Below, piece by piece: positions 1 to 7,457 of a stretch of DNA of 20,319 bases. The DNA is from Actinomycetota bacterium (lineage in GTDB: Bacteria > Actinomycetota > Thermoleophilia > Gaiellales > Gaiellaceae). The translations under genes were made by a program, and so were the position numbers. Positions within the stretch are counted from its first letter, which is position 1; each line of letters begins with the position of its first letter. The notes under the pieces are model-generated. The model was not told the origin of the DNA, ran no database searches, and saw only the letters and a list, made by a program, of their open reading frames with translations. The stretch covers positions 1 to 20,319 of the forward strand of contig JAIBJP010000017.1 of NCBI GenBank assembly GCA_020029625.1. The letters are read 5' to 3'.

Positions 1-140
1 CGATAGGCGACCGCCCGCTCCCGGTAGTCGGCGCTTCGAGCCGAGCTCTCGACCTCTTCGGCGACCTCGCGTCGCAGGTCGGCGAGCTCGCGCTCGTCGC
101 TCGTTTCTCCCGCGCGTGCGACAGCCTCGGCGAGGTTCAC
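1..140 (-). CDS. Hypothetical protein, N-terminal part only (cut by window edge)
   Basis: On the minus strand an open frame starts at a GTG (138-140) and runs off the left edge, giving 46 complete codons. An AGGA lies about 10 nt upstream of the GTG. The translation begins MNLAEAVARAGETSDE and continues with many Glu, Arg and Ala residues, so a helical, charged N-terminus is likely. Nearly every third codon position is G or C, as in its neighbours, which supports coding. It lies 75 nt downstream of citrate synthase on the same strand and could be co-transcribed. I do not recognise the family, and the visible part is too short to assign a function. Confidence 0.55.
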   Translation of the reverse strand, partial: MNLAEAVARAGETSDERELADLRREVAEEVESSARSADYRERAVAY

Positions 141-215
141 CTCGGGTTCCTGGGGCGGCGCGCGCGCGAAGCCGGACTTCGCCCGGTGTAAGCCGCGCCG
201 CCCAGGGGCGCGAGG

Positions 216-1289
216 CTAGCCAACGGTGTCGAGGGAGCGGGGAGCGGGCCCGACGTACTTGGCGGAGGGGCGGATGAGCCGGCCCGACCGCTTCTGCTCG
301 AGGATGTGCGCCGACCAGCCGGCCACCCGTGCGCACGCGAACATGGCCGGGAAAAGCGGCGGAGGAATGTCGGCGATGTCGAGCACGACCGCGGACCAGA
401 ACTCGACGTTCGTCGCGAGGACGCGCTCGGGATGGCGCGCCTTCAGCTCCTCGAGCGCGGCCTGCTCGAGCGCCTCGGCGACCTCCACCCGAGGGGACTC
501 GAGCTCGTGCGCCGTCCGCCGGAGCACCCGCGCACGCGGGTCCTCGGCGCGATAGACGCGGTGCCCGAAGCCCATGATCCGCTCGCCGCGGTCGAGCAGG
601 TCGCGCACGTACTGCCCAACGTCCCCGGCTTCGGCGACCTCGTCGAGCATCTTGAGAACCCGGGTGGGCGCGCCGCCGTGCAGTGGTCCCGAGAGAGCGC
701 CGACCGCCGCGGACATGGCAGAGCCGCAGTCGGCGCCGGTGGATGCGACGATGCGTCCGGTGAAGGTCGAGGCGTTGGCGCCGTGCTCGGCCGCCGAGAC
801 CCAGTAGGAGTCCACCGCGCGCACGTGGCGGGGGTCGGCCTCGCCGCGCCAGCGAAGCAGGAAGCGTTCCGCGGCGGTGTCGCCGGCGGCGACCACGTCG
901 TCGGGAACCCGGTCTTCGCCGCGCGCCGACTGGGCGACGAGGGAGATCATGCCGGCCGAAAGACGAGCGAGATCATCCCGCGCCTGCTCGTCCGAGATGT
1001 CGATTAGCTGGCTGAGACCCCAGTGCCCTCCGAGCTCGGCGGTCGAGGCCTGGAGGTCCGCCATGGCGCTGCCGGTGCGCGTCGGAAGCTCGATGTCCTC
1101 GGCCCGGGGCATGCCCGGCTCGAAGGAATCGTCCACGAGGAGACCCCAGACCTGCTCGTAGGGCACCTTCCCCACGAGCTCCTCGATGTCGACTCCGCGA
1201 TAGCGCAGGGCGCCGCCCTCCCTGTCCGGCTCGGCGATCTCCGTCTCGAAGGCGACGATCCCCTCGAGCCCTGGCTTGAACTCGTCCAT
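216..1289 (-). CDS. citA: Citrate synthase, CitA (type 2) clade
   Basis: Condenses oxaloacetate and acetyl-CoA to citrate, the entry step of the TCA cycle, in the cytosol. The 357-residue product keeps the family landmarks: His169 in EHGANAS, His204 in GPLHGG, His243-Arg244 in GFGHRVY, and the C-terminal GWSAHILEQ. The residue equivalent to the usual catalytic Asp is Glu296 (NVEFW). From memory this matches the mycobacterial citrate synthase II (CitA) clade, not a damaged gene. I chose the ATG at 1287-1289: the frame extends upstream to 1340, but the 17 extra residues look unlike the family and would cover the promoter. A 2-methylcitrate synthase activity cannot be excluded. The gene diverges from icd-mdh across 56 nt, which fits shared control of TCA genes. 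Confidence 0.93.
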   Translation of the reverse strand: MDEFKPGLEGIVAFETEIAEPDREGGALRYRGVDIEELVGKVPYEQVWGLLVDDSFEPGMPRAEDIELPTRTGSAMADLQASTAELGGHWGLSQLIDISDEQARDDLARLSAGMISLVAQSARGEDRVPDDVVAAGDTAAERFLLRWRGEADPRHVRAVDSYWVSAAEHGANASTFTGRIVASTGADCGSAMSAAVGALSGPLHGGAPTRVLKMLDEVAEAGDVGQYVRDLLDRGERIMGFGHRVYRAEDPRARVLRRTAHELESPRVEVAEALEQAALEELKARHPERVLATNVEFWSAVVLDIADIPPPLFPAMFACARVAGWSAHILEQKRSGRLIRPSAKYVGPAPRSLDTVG

Positions 1290-1297
1290 GTCCCCAA

Positions 1298-1303
1298 AAT
1301 CTA
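1298..1303 (-). promoter_or_regulatory. Candidate -10 element of citA (TAGATT)
   Basis: TAGATT fits TAnnnT and ends 8 nt before the citA ATG, so the transcript would start at or next to the start codon (leaderless). No convincing -35 is visible at 16-18 nt spacing. Confidence 0.4.
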
Positions 1304-1312
1304 CCCGGAACC

Positions 1313-1324
1313 CTTGGCACCAAG
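1313..1324. promoter_or_regulatory. Perfect palindrome in the citA/icd divergent promoter region
   Basis: CTTGG-CA-CCAAG is a 5-bp perfect inverted repeat with a 2-bp spacer, midway between the two candidate -10 elements. A further CCAAGG follows at 1337-1342. It could be an operator for a regulator of both transcripts, but the short arms could also arise by chance. Confidence 0.3.
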
Positions 1325-1330
1325 CCTCGC

Positions 1331-1336
1331 TAGAGT
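1331..1336 (+). promoter_or_regulatory. Candidate -10 element of icd (TAGAGT)
   Basis: TAGAGT fits TAnnnT and ends 9 nt before the icd ATG, as expected for a leaderless or nearly leaderless mRNA. AGGTGG directly abuts the ATG, too close for a normal ribosome binding site. Confidence 0.4.
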
Positions 1337-1345
1337 CCAAGGTGG

Positions 1346-2437
1346 ATGGCCCATCGCGTCACCTTGATCCCCGGCGACGGGACGGGCCCGGAGATCGCCG
1401 AGGCGACCCGGCGCGTGCTCGAGGCGAGCGGCGCCGAGCTCGAGTGGGACGTCCAGCAGGCCGGCGCCGACGTCATGGAGAAGTTCGGCGGCAATCCCCT
1501 GCCGGACCACGTCCTCGACTCGATCAAGCAAAACGGCGTCGCGCTCAAGGGGCCGATTACGACTCCAGTAGGCACAGGCTTCCGCTCGGTGAACGTGGCG
1601 CTGCGCAAGACACTCGACCTCTACGGACAGGTCCGCCCCTGTAAGAGCTACCGCGGCGTCCGCTCGCGGTACGAGGATGTCGACCTCGTCGTCGTCCGCG
1701 AGAACACCGAGGATCTCTACGCCGGAATCGAATTCGAGGAAGGGAGCTCGCACGCGCGCGACCTGATCGACTGGGTCGAGCATCACGGGCACCCGAGGCT
1801 ACGCGAAGACTCGGGCATCTCCCTGAAGCCGATCTCGATCGCCGGCTCGCGCCGCATCGTGGAGTTCGCGTTCGACTATGCGCGCGGGAACGGCCGCCGC
1901 AAGGTGACGGCCGTTCACAAGGCGAACATCATGAAGTTCACGGACGGCCTCTTCCTCCGCGTTGCGCGGGAGGTGGCAGAGGAAAACGGCGAGCTCGAAT
2001 TCGAAGATCGCATCGTGGACAACCTCTCCATGCAGCTCGTCCAACGGCCCGAGGAGTACGACGTGCTCGTCTGCCCGAACCTCTACGGCGACATCGTCTC
2101 GGACCTCTGCGCCGGCCTGATCGGCGGGCTCGGGCTCGCACCGGGAGGAAACTTCGGGACGCACGCCGCCGTCTTCGAGCCGACGCACGGCTCGGCGCCG
2201 AAGTACACGGGCCAGAACCGCGTCAACCCCATGGCCATGATGCTCTCGGGCGTGATGATGCTTCGCCATCTCGACGAGCGCGACGCTGCCGACCGGGTGG
2301 AGTCGGCCATCGCCGCCGTCATCGCCGAGGGCCACTCGGTCACCTACGACATGAAGCCGACCCGCGACGACCCGACGGCGGTCGGGACGAGCGAAGTCGC
2401 GGACGCGGTCATCGACAAGATGGGAGTGCGGGTGTGA
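1346..2437 (+). CDS. icd: Isocitrate dehydrogenase (short form, probably NADP-dependent)
   Basis: Oxidatively decarboxylates isocitrate to 2-oxoglutarate in the TCA cycle. At 363 residues it has the compact size of the isocitrate/isopropylmalate dehydrogenase family. The substrate site is intact: Ser81, Asn83 and Arg87 in SVNVALR, Arg97, Arg118 and Tyr125 in RENTEDLY, Lys192, and Asp249/Asp253. After HGSAP the residues are Lys286-Tyr287, the pair that binds the 2'-phosphate of NADP in E. coli Icd (NAD enzymes usually have Asp-Ile). Tyr334 matches E. coli Tyr391, but the position of Arg395 is Pro338. NADP use is therefore likely but not certain. Ser81 matches the serine phosphorylated by AceK in enterobacteria; no kinase gene is in the window. 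Its stop overlaps the mdh start by 4 nt, so the two are probably translationally coupled. Confidence 0.93.
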   Translation: MAHRVTLIPGDGTGPEIAEATRRVLEASGAELEWDVQQAGADVMEKFGGNPLPDHVLDSIKQNGVALKGPITTPVGTGFRSVNVALRKTLDLYGQVRPCKSYRGVRSRYEDVDLVVVRENTEDLYAGIEFEEGSSHARDLIDWVEHHGHPRLREDSGISLKPISIAGSRRIVEFAFDYARGNGRRKVTAVHKANIMKFTDGLFLRVAREVAEENGELEFEDRIVDNLSMQLVQRPEEYDVLVCPNLYGDIVSDLCAGLIGGLGLAPGGNFGTHAAVFEPTHGSAPKYTGQNRVNPMAMMLSGVMMLRHLDERDAADRVESAIAAVIAEGHSVTYDMKPTRDDPTAVGTSEVADAVIDKMGVRV

Positions 2438-3366
2438 GTCGCATCAAGATCACGGTGGTTGGAGCCGGCAATGTCGGGGCGACTGTGGCGCAGGAGATCG
2501 TCCGCGCCAACTACGCGGACGTCGTCGTCGTCGACATCAAGGAGGGCCTCGCAGAGGGAAAGGCGCTCGACATCAACTCGGCCGGCTCGGTACTCGGATA
2601 TGAGCCAAGGCTCATCGGCCTCGACGGCTACGAAGGCACAGAGGGGTCGGACATCGTCGTCATCACTGCAGGGGTGCCGCGCACGGGCGACATGAGCCGC
2701 GACGACCTCGTGACCACGAACGAAGGCATCGTCTCCTCGGTGACGCGCGAGGCCGTCGAGCGCTCGCCGGACGCCACCCTCATCGTCGTCTCGAACCCGC
2801 TCGACGCCATGTGCCACGTGGCGAAGGACGCGTCGGGCTGGCCGCGCGAGCGGGTCTTCGGAATGGCAGGGATACTCGATACCGCTCGCTTTCGCACCTT
2901 CATCGCCTGGGAGACCGGCGCATCCGCCCAGGACGTTCAGGCGCTCGTCCTCGGCGGGCACGGCGACCAGATGGTCCCGATCGTCTCGGCGACGACCGTT
3001 GGCGGAGTTCCTCTGCCCAAGCTCGTCTCAGACCAGCGCATCAAGGCGCTGGTCGAGCGCACCCGCAAGGGAGGCGGGGAGGTCGTGCAGCTCCTGGGGA
3101 CGTCGGCCTGGTACGCACCGGGCGCGGCCGTGGCCGAGATTGTGCACGCCGTCGCTCTCGACCAGAAGCGGGTTCTCCCTTGCACGGCCCACCTCGAGGG
3201 CGAGTTCGGGATCGAGGGGCTCTTCATGGGCGTCCCGGTGAAGCTGGGGGCCGGCGGCATCGAGGAGATCGTCGAGCTCGACCTCTCCGACGAGGAGCGG
3301 AGCGAGCTCGGCCGGTCTGCCGAAGCCGTCCGTGAGGTCGTCGGCGTGCTGGCCGGATCACACTGA
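2434..3366 (+). CDS. mdh: Malate dehydrogenase (LDH-like fold)
   Basis: Interconverts malate and oxaloacetate using NAD. The 310-residue protein has an N-terminal Rossmann motif (GAGNVGAT, residues 10-17), with Asp34 at the end of the second strand, which favours NAD over NADP. Arg83 in VPRTGDMSR sits where lactate dehydrogenases carry Gln, so malate is the expected substrate. Asp149 and Arg152 (LDTAR) and His176 (GGHGDQM) complete the active site. The GTG start at 2434 overlaps the icd stop (GTGA). With citrate synthase opposite, the locus supplies oxaloacetate, consumes it, and carries on to 2-oxoglutarate. No terminator with a T-run follows the gene; the next 157 nt (3367-3523) hold nothing I can identify. 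Confidence 0.94.
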   Translation: MSRIKITVVGAGNVGATVAQEIVRANYADVVVVDIKEGLAEGKALDINSAGSVLGYEPRLIGLDGYEGTEGSDIVVITAGVPRTGDMSRDDLVTTNEGIVSSVTREAVERSPDATLIVVSNPLDAMCHVAKDASGWPRERVFGMAGILDTARFRTFIAWETGASAQDVQALVLGGHGDQMVPIVSATTVGGVPLPKLVSDQRIKALVERTRKGGGEVVQLLGTSAWYAPGAAVAEIVHAVALDQKRVLPCTAHLEGEFGIEGLFMGVPVKLGAGGIEEIVELDLSDEERSELGRSAEAVREVVGVLAGSH

Positions 3367-3523
3367 GAACTCGTTCCAGGATGGAGCTCGTCGCCGGGTC
3401 GCGCTGGGTGGATGCGAGGCCAGGACGCAGGGAGCGCCGTCATTCTGAACGCGGATGCGTTGGGCGCGACCGAGGACGCCGCTTCGCGCCGCCGAGCGCG
3501 GCTCCGGCGGCACAGCTCTCATT

Positions 3524-4519
3524 GTGGAGCGAGTTCTGAAAGCCCGTCCGCTCCTCCTGGTCCTCCTCGCGCTCGCCGTCGTTCTGGGCGTGCTCTGGTT
3601 TGTGCCCTCGAACGAGTACATCTTCCTTCCCGATCCCCCACGCGCCGTCGACCCTCTCGTCCAGCTGCCCGGCGAGAAGGACGTGGAGGAAAAGGGCGGC
3701 ATCTACATGGTCGACATCTTCGTCCGCAAGGCGAGCCTCCTCGAGCGCGTCTTCCCCCAGCTGCATGACGGCGCGTCGCTCGTGCCCGCGAAGCAGGTCA
3801 ACCCGATCGGAGTCAGCGAGTCCCAACGGCTGCAGCAGAGTCGCAACGAGATGTCCCAGTCGCAGAAGGTCGCCGCCGCCGTGGCTCTCCGCTACCTGGG
3901 GTACAAGGTGGACGTGAAGACCAACGGCGTCGAGGTGACGGCGGTCTACCCGGATGCGCCCGCCGACGGGAAGCTCGAGGTCGGCGATGTGGTCGTCGCG
4001 GTCGAGGGGAAGCCTGTCGACACGACCGAAGAGCTGCGCAAGGCGATGAGCCGGGTCACCCCTGGGGAGACGGTGACGTTCGGAGTTCGTCGGTCGGGCG
4101 GCGTCCAGCAGATTCGGCTGGCGACGGAGGCGAATCCGGACGAGCCCAAGAGGGCCATCGTCGGCGTTCAAATCGAACAATCGGCGACCATCGACCTCCC
4201 GATCGCGATCAAGATCGACACCGGGTCGATCGGTGGCCCGTCCGCCGGCCTGGCCTTCTCGCTGGACATCGTCGACGAGCTCGGCCAGGACCTGGACAAA
4301 GATGGCCGCATCGTGGTAACCGGCGCGCTCGACCTCGACGGACGGGTCGGGGAGATCGGGGGCATCAAGCAGAAGACGATCGCGGCGCGAAACTCCCACG
4401 CGGACCTTTTCCTCGTCCCCGACGGAAATGCGCAGGACGCACGGCGGTACGCGGACGGGCTCAAAGTCGTAGCGGTCTCGTCCTTTCGCGAGGCGTTGTC
4501 TGCCTTGACGAAAACGTAG
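3524..4519 (+). CDS. Membrane-anchored PDZ domain protease of the YlbL/Lon S16 family
   Basis: Predicted serine protease with its active domains outside the membrane. From the GTG at 3524 the 331-residue protein starts with a charged stretch and one membrane segment (about residues 8-26, signal anchor). A PDZ domain follows (about 120-190), then a Lon-type proteolytic domain without an ATPase. Ser240 in GGPSAG and Lys284 in GGIKQK form the catalytic dyad; the 44-residue spacing is close to E. coli Lon (Ser679/Lys722). An in-frame ATG at 3455 would add 23 polar residues ahead of the membrane segment, so I prefer the GTG although its ribosome binding site is poor. YlbL in Bacillus processes a few extracytoplasmic proteins; the substrate here is unknown. 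It follows mdh on the same strand after 157 nt. Confidence 0.88.
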   Translation: MERVLKARPLLLVLLALAVVLGVLWFVPSNEYIFLPDPPRAVDPLVQLPGEKDVEEKGGIYMVDIFVRKASLLERVFPQLHDGASLVPAKQVNPIGVSESQRLQQSRNEMSQSQKVAAAVALRYLGYKVDVKTNGVEVTAVYPDAPADGKLEVGDVVVAVEGKPVDTTEELRKAMSRVTPGETVTFGVRRSGGVQQIRLATEANPDEPKRAIVGVQIEQSATIDLPIAIKIDTGSIGGPSAGLAFSLDIVDELGQDLDKDGRIVVTGALDLDGRVGEIGGIKQKTIAARNSHADLFLVPDGNAQDARRYADGLKVVAVSSFREALSALTKT

Positions 4520-4585
4520 TTTCCCGACCTGGCAACGGATCGGACGATCTTCACGGAAATTGCGCGAAATTGGTGATGGCGGCTC

Positions 4586-4614
4586 TTCACCGCCGTGCCC
4601 AACGGGCCTATAGT
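4586..4614 (+). promoter_or_regulatory. Sigma-70-like promoter in a convergent gap, no recognised gene downstream
   Basis: TTCACC (4586-4591), a 17-nt spacer and TATAGT (4609-4614) form the best two-part promoter I see in the window. The 288-nt gap 4520-4807 lies between two converging genes, so no annotated gene needs it. A transcript starting near 4621 would meet GCAA-CGA-TTGC followed by six T (4654-4670), or continue antisense into the cupin gene. The -35 overlaps the stem GGCGG/CCGCC (4579-4583 with 4590-4594). The rest of the gap shows nothing I recognise. Confidence 0.45.
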
Positions 4615-4653
4615 CCGCGGCGGTCTGCGTGGCAAAACGAACGGAAATTACCT

Positions 4654-4670
4654 GCAACGATTGCTTTTTT
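4654..4670 (+). terminator. Weak terminator-like hairpin plus T-run
   Basis: GCAA-CGA-TTGC (4-bp stem, 3-nt loop) is followed directly by TTTTTT. The stem is short for an intrinsic terminator. It could end the protease transcript or a short RNA made from the promoter at 4586-4614. Confidence 0.25.
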
Positions 4671-4807
4671 CGCCGAGCTGACCTCTGTGCGATTCCGGGG
4701 AACTGCATCTGTCCGACCTACCGGCCGGCGAAGGCTTCACTGACTCCGCCGCGCCAGCCCCGGCTCGTCCAGCGCCCGCTCCGCGGCGTCACCGCCGCCG
4801 CCTAGTA

Positions 4808-5455
4808 CTAGCCCGGGAAGCGCGGATCGTCGCGGATCGCCGCGAAATCCTCGTCGGCCCGAGCCCACTCCAGCATGCGCGGGTCCAGTTCGATCGCCGC
4901 CGTGAGATGAGCTAGCGCGTCTTCGGGGCGGCCGGAAAGGGACTCGAAGCAGGCGAGGTTGTAGAGGACGTTCGAATTCCCCGGATGGCGCTCGAGCGCC
5001 TGTAGGAAGACGGCGGCACCGCGGTCCGGCTGGCCGGCGTCGAGGAGCGGCTTTGCGGCGAGCCAGGCCTCCCACGGCGAAGGCTCGAACGCGCGCCCAG
5101 GAACCCCGCCGACGACCAGGACGGTCGTGTCGGCCTCCTTGGCCACGGCGCCGCGACGGACGGCTGGGTCACGCACGAAGACGACGGTTCCCGCGGGCGC
5201 GTCGACCTCTTCGCCACCGAGCTCGAACGTCGCGTGGCCGGAGGCGACGAAGTAGAGCTCCTCGTGCCGACCCGCGCCGTGCCCTAGCTCGTCGTGCTCC
5301 TCGATCACCCGCTCGCCGGCGCGCGCGGAGTAGGCGTTGATGCCGAACGAGTTGATGCCGAAATGAAGCCGTACCGGGCTGACGCCGAAGTCGGCGGAGC
5401 TCTTCACGAGCGGCATGTCTTCGAGACGCCCGACGGCGTAGGGCTTGGAGCTCAC
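4808..5455 (-). CDS. Cupin domain protein with C-terminal TPR-like region
   Basis: The 215-residue protein joins a small beta-barrel cupin (about residues 25-118) to a helical, TPR-like half (about 125-215). The cupin has the metal-ligand pattern His64, Glu65/Glu66 in GRHEELYFV, an upstream His-Asp pair at 54-55, and the later PAGTVVFV turn; cupins of this type often bind a metal ion. The second half contains repeats such as NVLYNLACFESLSG and EDALAHLTAAIELDP, typical of tetratricopeptides that hold protein partners. The GTG start (5453-5455) directly follows the stop of the aminotransferase, so the two are probably coupled. The combination suggests a small-molecule sensor or a metal enzyme with a docking module, but substrate and partner are unknown. 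Confidence 0.78.
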   Translation of the reverse strand: MSSKPYAVGRLEDMPLVKSSADFGVSPVRLHFGINSFGINAYSARAGERVIEEHDELGHGAGRHEELYFVASGHATFELGGEEVDAPAGTVVFVRDPAVRRGAVAKEADTTVLVVGGVPGRAFEPSPWEAWLAAKPLLDAGQPDRGAAVFLQALERHPGNSNVLYNLACFESLSGRPEDALAHLTAAIELDPRMLEWARADEDFAAIRDDPRFPG

Positions 5456-6547
5456 CTAGGCGGCGACCGCGGCTGCAGCCCGCACGAGCCGCCCGAGCCG
5501 GCCGATTCCCTTGTCGATCTCGGGCGCGGTCGCGAAAGAGTACGCGAGCCGCGCAGCTTCCTCCCCACCGCCGTGGAAGAAGAAATCGGCTCCCTTGATG
5601 AAGGTGACGTCGTCCTCGCTCGCGCGTGTGAGCAGAGCCTCGCCGCTGACGCCGGTCGGCAGGTCGAGCCAGAGGAAGTAGCCGCCCTCCGGCCTGCTCC
5701 AGGTGGCGCTCTCGGCGAGCTCCCGCCCCAGGGCAGAGGTCATGGCGTCGCGGCGGATGCGGAGGCCGTCGCGCACGCGCTCGAGGTTCGGCTCGTAGCC
5801 GCCGCCGGTGACGAAGTCGTACAGCGCTGCCTCGACGAAGATCGCCGGCGAGACGTAGTTCTCGAGCACGAGCGCCTCGATCTCCGGGACGAGCTCCTCG
5901 GGGAGGATCACGTAGCCCGTTCGGATCCCCGGCGCGACCGTCTTCGAGAAGGAGGAGAGGAAGACGACGCCCTGGCCGTCCGCCAGCTCGAACAGGCGCG
6001 GCAGCGGGTCGCCCTCGAACCGGAGCTCCCCGTAGGGGTCGTCCTCGAAGACGAGGGCTCCGCGCTCGCGCACCAGCTCGATCAGACGGAAACGGTTCTC
6101 ACGCGAGAGCGTGCGCCCGCTCGGGTTCTGAAAGGTCGGGATCGTGTAGACGACGTCGCCCGCGCGCACCGTTCCCGCCAGCGCGTCGATGTCGAGCCCG
6201 TCGTCCGCGAGCTCGATCTGCTCGACCTCCGCTCCGAGCCGTCGCAGGATCGAGAGCGAGCGGTCGTAGCACGGAGCCTCGACGATGAAGCGCGCTCCTC
6301 CCTTGACGAGATGCCGCGCGACGAACGAGAAGCCCTGGAGCGAGCCGTTGGTGACGATGACCCGGCCCGGATCGATGTCGTGACGCCCGGCGATCCACTC
6401 GCGGAGAGGCGGATAGCCCCCTGGGGGGCCGTAGTTCAGCGCCGTCGCGCCGTCGCGCTCGAGGGCCGCCCGTGCGCAGTCGGCGAACTCCGCGATCGGG
6501 AGGAGATCGGGGCCCGGCATGCCGCGCGCGAAGGAGATCACGCCCAC
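5456..6547 (-). CDS. PLP-dependent aminotransferase, class I/II (2-aminoadipate transaminase/MocR-like fold)
   Basis: Transfers an amino group from an amino acid to a 2-oxo acid using pyridoxal phosphate. The 363-residue protein has Tyr39 and GG near the N-terminus (LNYGPPGGYPPLRE), Asn141 in FQNPSG, Asp170 and Tyr172 in EDDPYGEL, Lys202 in SSFSKTVAPG (the Schiff-base lysine), and Arg209. The sequence resembles the LysN/2-aminoadipate and MocR-type group. There is no N-terminal DNA-binding domain, so it is an enzyme and not a MocR regulator. Substrate cannot be read from sequence; 2-oxoglutarate as amino acceptor is usual for the group. It lies 31 nt after sucD and abuts the cupin-TPR gene, and TAAACT 8 nt before the GTG start suggests it also has its own promoter. 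Confidence 0.88.
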   Translation of the reverse strand: MGVISFARGMPGPDLLPIAEFADCARAALERDGATALNYGPPGGYPPLREWIAGRHDIDPGRVIVTNGSLQGFSFVARHLVKGGARFIVEAPCYDRSLSILRRLGAEVEQIELADDGLDIDALAGTVRAGDVVYTIPTFQNPSGRTLSRENRFRLIELVRERGALVFEDDPYGELRFEGDPLPRLFELADGQGVVFLSSFSKTVAPGIRTGYVILPEELVPEIEALVLENYVSPAIFVEAALYDFVTGGGYEPNLERVRDGLRIRRDAMTSALGRELAESATWSRPEGGYFLWLDLPTGVSGEALLTRASEDDVTFIKGADFFFHGGGEEAARLAYSFATAPEIDKGIGRLGRLVRAAAAVAA

Positions 6548-6555
6548 GGCGTCTG

Positions 6556-6561
6556 AGTTTA
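6556..6561 (-). promoter_or_regulatory. Candidate -10 element of the aminotransferase gene (TAAACT)
   Basis: TAAACT fits TAnnnT and ends 8 nt before the GTG at 6545-6547. It lies in the 31-nt gap after sucD and would give a leaderless mRNA for the aminotransferase and cupin-TPR genes, separate from the suc transcript. Confidence 0.35.
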
Positions 6562-6578
6562 CTGGCCCGGTCCGCCGC

Positions 6579-7457
6579 CTAGGTGCGCGCCCCGACGACC
6601 TCGGCGACGAGTCTCGCGACCTCGGTCGGGTTGGTGCCGACGCGAACGCCGTGGGCTTCGAGCGCCTCCTTTTTCGCCTGGGCCGTTCCGGCGGTGCCGG
6701 AGATGATCGCGCCCGCGTGGCCCATCGTCTTCCCCGGTGGAGCCGTAAAGCCGGCGATGTAGGCGATGACCGGCTTCGTCATCTCGGCTTCGATGAAGCT
6801 CGCCGCCTTCTCTTCCTCGGCCCCTCCGATCTCGCCGACCATGACGACGTACTCGGTCTCGGGATCGCGCTCGAAACGCGCCAGGACGTCCAAAAACGAC
6901 GACCCGACGACGGGGTCCCCCCCAATTCCGACGATAGTCGATTGCCCGACACCGAGCTGTGCCAGCTCGTGCCCGATCTGGTACGTGAGCGTTCCGGACC
7001 TGGACACGAGCCCGACGTTGCCCTCGCGGAAAATCTCTGCCGGGATGATCCCGACGTTCGCCTTCCCCGGCGAGAGGACGCCGGGGCAATTGGGGCCGAC
7101 GAGCGTGACCCCGCGCGGATAGACGTAGTTGTAGACCCGCAGCATGTCGTGGGCCGGAATCCCCTCCGTGATGCAGATGACCGTCTCGATGCCGGCGTCG
7201 ACCGCCTCGTAGATCGCGTCCGCCGCGAAGCGGGCGGGGACGAACACCATCGCGGTGTTCGGGCTCGTCTCCGCAACAGCCTCCCGGACCGAGTCGAAGA
7301 CCGGGATGCCATCCACGTCGCCGCCGCCCTTCCCCGGGGTGACGCCGGCAACAACGTTCGTCCCGTACGCCTTGTTTCGCGCGGCGTGGAAGGAGCCTTC
7401 GCGCCCGGTGATCCCCTGGACGACCAGGCGGGTCTCCGAGTCGACGATGATCGCCAT
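6579..7457 (-). CDS. sucD: Succinyl-CoA synthetase (ADP-forming) alpha subunit
   Basis: With SucC it converts succinyl-CoA, nucleoside diphosphate and phosphate to succinate, CoA and nucleoside triphosphate in the TCA cycle. The 292 residues match the family length. The CoA-binding region has QGITGREGSFH (residues 14-24), the middle GPNCPGVLSPGKANVGIIP, and His247 in GKTMGHAGA is the phosphorylated histidine (E. coli His246). The longer open frame upstream is inside the methyltransferase gene; the ATG at 7455-7457 is the family start and shares one base with the methyltransferase stop (TAATG). Translation is therefore probably coupled to that gene and, through it, to sucC. Confidence 0.96.
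   Translation of the reverse strand: MAIIVDSETRLVVQGITGREGSFHAARNKAYGTNVVAGVTPGKGGGDVDGIPVFDSVREAVAETSPNTAMVFVPARFAADAIYEAVDAGIETVICITEGIPAHDMLRVYNYVYPRGVTLVGPNCPGVLSPGKANVGIIPAEIFREGNVGLVSRSGTLTYQIGHELAQLGVGQSTIVGIGGDPVVGSSFLDVLARFERDPETEYVVMVGEIGGAEEEKAASFIEAEMTKPVIAYIAGFTAPPGKTMGHAGAIISGTAGTAQAKKEALEAHGVRVGTNPTEVARLVAEVVGART

Noticed and set aside
172..186. Hairpin CCGGACTTCGCCCGG after citA as a terminator
   Set aside because: One mismatch in the stem and no T-run on either strand; likely chance in GC-rich DNA.
1290..1340. Longer citrate synthase from the upstream start at 1340
   Set aside because: The added 17 residues do not look like the family and would include the -10 box and palindrome of the divergent promoter region.
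4576..4740. 54-codon plus-strand frame in the 4520-4807 gap
   Set aside because: Mixed third-position bases, no ribosome binding site, no recognisable protein features, and the candidate promoter lies inside it.
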